Shown here: positions 62,807-64,000 of the stretch, piece by piece | How the letters are laid out: each line of letters opens with the position of its first letter | How positions within the stretch are numbered: position 1 is the stretch's first letter | Source of the DNA: an uncultured Alphaproteobacteria bacterium | Lineage (GTDB): Bacteria > Pseudomonadota > Alphaproteobacteria > Micropepsales > Micropepsaceae | Direction of reading: 5' to 3' | Length of the DNA stretch: 64,000 bases | Assembly (NCBI GenBank): GCA_903897605.1 | Contig: CAIUCH010000032.1 | Coordinates: 1-64,000, forward strand | Program-made: the position numbers and the translations under genes | The notes under the pieces: model-generated | Databases searched by the model: none | What the model was told of the DNA's origin: nothing | What the model saw: only the letters and a program-made list of their open reading frames with translations

Positions 62807-63526
62807 ATGGCGTCGCTCAATCTGAATGTTGCCGAAATTGCCGCGCTGGTGGGTGATCCGGCCCGGATAAATATCCTCGCCGCCCTGATGCATGGCCGGG
62901 CGTTGACCTCCACGGAATTGTCCTATGTTGCTCGTGTCGCGCCCCAGACGACCAGCGGACACCTCGCCAAACTCACCCGGGCAGACCTGCTTGCGATGGA
63001 GAAACAGGGCCGGCATCGCTATTACCGAATCGCGTCGCCCTTGGTCGGGCAGATGTTGGAAAGCATCATGGCGGTTGCGGGCGCGCAAAACTCGCTACGG
63101 CCAGTGCGGCCATCGCGCCTGGATGAGGCGATGCGGACCGCCCGCACCTGCTACGATCACCTTGCGGGCAGGCTGGGCGTCGCACTGGCGGATATTCTGA
63201 TCGAGCGCGGCCATGTCGCCTTCGTCCATGATGGCGGCGAGGTCACCAAGACCGGTTTTACGTTTCTGTCGAACCTTGGCGTCGGGCTGGAGGAATACAA
63301 AACGTCGAGGCGGGTGTTCTGCCGGCCCTGTCTGGATTGGAGCGAACGGCGAATTCACATCGCCGGCAGTGTCGGCGCCAGACTGTGCGAGCGGCTTCTT
63401 GCGCTGGGCTGGATCAGACAGCTCGAAAGCACGCGCGCGGTGGACATCACCGCACAGGGCCGCAAAGGATTTGCCGAACGGTTCGGGATCGATTTTGCGC
63501 AACTCGATGCGCGGGAGGCCGGTTGA
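62807..63526 (+). CDS. ArsR-family winged-helix regulator
   Basis: Regulator of 239 residues. The N-terminal ArsR-type HTH is seen in LVGDPARINILAALMHGRAL, VAPQTTSGHLAKLTRADLL and HRYYRIASPLV. A C-terminal domain with CRPCLDWSERRIHIAGSVGA is typical of a subgroup often found beside small monooxygenase or transporter genes. A cysteine pair (C-x2-C in FCRPCLD) could bind a metal or thiol ligand. Start choices are ATG 62807 and ATG 62765. The inverted repeat at 63574 is its likely terminator. Confidence 0.9.
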   Translation: MASLNLNVAEIAALVGDPARINILAALMHGRALTSTELSYVARVAPQTTSGHLAKLTRADLLAMEKQGRHRYYRIASPLVGQMLESIMAVAGAQNSLRPVRPSRLDEAMRTARTCYDHLAGRLGVALADILIERGHVAFVHDGGEVTKTGFTFLSNLGVGLEEYKTSRRVFCRPCLDWSERRIHIAGSVGARLCERLLALGWIRQLESTRAVDITAQGRKGFAERFGIDFAQLDAREAG

Positions 63527-63573
63527 CGGCGCAGCTTCGTAAGGTCGCATCGCCTCCCCGGAGAATCGCGACC

Positions 63574-63622
63574 ATCCCACCCATCTCCCGATTCCGATTT
63601 CTCGGAGATGGGTGGGATTTTC
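63574..63622 (+). terminator. Rho-independent terminator after the ArsR-family gene
   Basis: ATCCCACCCATCTCC (63574-63588) and its exact complement GGAGATGGGTGGGAT (63604-63618) form a 15-bp perfect stem with a 15-base loop, followed by TTTCTC. It lies 47 bp after the ArsR stop and can also end transcription arriving from the right on the minus strand. Confidence 0.75.
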
Positions 63623-63668
63623 TCTAACCTAGCAACGCAATGAGCGCCCTACGCTCAATGTGCCGTCA

Positions 63669-64000
63669 TTAATGTGCTGCCCACGGCCCGACTTCCGGCT
63701 TGCCTTGGGTGTTGGCGAGATTGCCCAGCTCGTCTTTCACGCCTTTGGTGATCGCGGCCATTTCGGTGCCGCCCTGGAAGCAGGTGAAATCCGGCCGGTC
63801 GCGCCAGGCGAGGGGACCGCACAGCCTAACCCCGGCCTTGATCGCGGCGTCATGCACGATGTTGATTTCGCGCTCATAGTCCGGGTCGTTCTGCTTGGTG
63901 CCGGCAAAATTGCCCAGATCGCCGCTCGCCGCGAAGATCGCGGTGACGCCGGGGATCTTGGCGATGCGGTCGGCATCCTTGAGACCGTCCAGGGTCTCGA
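63669..64000 (-). CDS. HpcH/HpaI aldolase/citrate lyase-family protein, C-terminal part (runs off the window)
   Basis: The minus-strand frame is open from the right edge to a stop at 63669, about 110 codons. It reads KIPGVTAIFAASGDLGNF, then PDYEREINIVHDAAIKAGVR, LCGPLAWRDRPDFTCFQGG and a C-terminal NTQGKPEVGPWAAH. This matches the C-terminal half of aldolase/citrate lyase-family proteins of the HpcH/HpaI fold, which cleave 2-oxo-4-hydroxy acids. The N-terminal part, including the metal-binding Glu/Asp, is beyond the window. It is separate from the HpaI-like gene at 27396. Confidence 0.75.
   Translation of the reverse strand, partial: ETLDGLKDADRIAKIPGVTAIFAASGDLGNFAGTKQNDPDYEREINIVHDAAIKAGVRLCGPLAWRDRPDFTCFQGGTEMAAITKGVKDELGNLANTQGKPEVGPWAAH

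Noticed and set aside
1-64000. CRISPR arrays, rRNA, tRNA, prophage or integrative elements
   Set aside because: No regularly spaced repeats, phage structural genes or integrase were seen; only the IS3-type edge at the left end is mobile DNA. Small RNAs cannot be excluded by eye.

Overview
The window is a GC-rich, gene-dense stretch of a bacterial chromosome. It is most likely from an alphaproteobacterium: it has Tat- and Sec-exported quinoproteins, an Lrp gene divergent from hppD, a kynB-kynU pair, a split UxaA-type lyase, and many 4-bp ATGA/GTGA gene overlaps. The genus cannot be fixed from the sequence alone. No rRNA, tRNA or CRISPR array was recognised, and no stretch longer than 300 bases lacks a gene. 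The window reads as a catabolic island for aromatic amino acids and lignin-type aromatics, joined to periplasmic sugar and alcohol oxidation.

Layout. 1-125: edge of an IS3-family element whose end probably supplies the last codons of phhA. 95-4870 (minus): lactonase, PQQ/cytochrome c sugar dehydrogenase, mutarotase and phenylalanine hydroxylase. 5027-9857: free methionine sulfoxide reductase, two MFS transporters and a Tat-exported amidase. 9861-15535 (minus): an operon of Rieske oxygenase, aldehyde dehydrogenase, ThDP enzyme and MFS transporter. 15745-21559: homoprotocatechuate meta-cleavage genes (hpaE, hpaR, hpaG1, hpaG2, a two-subunit LigAB-type dioxygenase, hpaF, hpaH). Near-identical palindromes in the two divergent intergenic regions suggest HpaR control of both blocks. 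21630-27350: Gfo/Idh oxidoreductase, succinate-semialdehyde-type dehydrogenase, glpD and glpK. 27396-30910: HpaI-like aldolase, a split UxaA/SuyAB-type lyase and an LDH2-family dehydrogenase. 30938-36003: a cytochrome c, a Tat-exported ThDP enzyme, a CHRD protein and a cytochrome-fused PQQ alcohol dehydrogenase. 36156-42195: mutarotase-like protein, Lrp regulator and the homogentisate operon hppD-hmgA-fahA-maiA. 42203-45560: ogt, kynB, kynU and a stand-alone Lrp ligand-binding protein. 45732-58739: a 2-aminobenzoyl-CoA pathway (CoA ligase, monooxygenase/reductase, SDR, MarR, enoyl-CoA hydratase, thioesterase, RidA, acyl-CoA dehydrogenase, 3-hydroxyacyl-CoA dehydrogenase), flanked by two exported amidohydrolases. 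58844-64000: ABC exporter, aldose epimerase, exported ABM-domain protein, ArsR regulator and a truncated HpcH/HpaI-family gene.

How it fits together. Phe goes to Tyr (PhhA), and after transamination through homogentisate to fumarate and acetoacetate. N-formylkynurenine goes through KynB and KynU to anthranilate, which the CoA-dependent route degrades. Homoprotocatechuate is cleaved by the hpa block. Its feeder is probably the divergent Rieske/ALDH/ThDP operon, whose substrate is unknown. The least explained unit is the Tat-exported ThDP enzyme that overlaps a cytochrome c gene.
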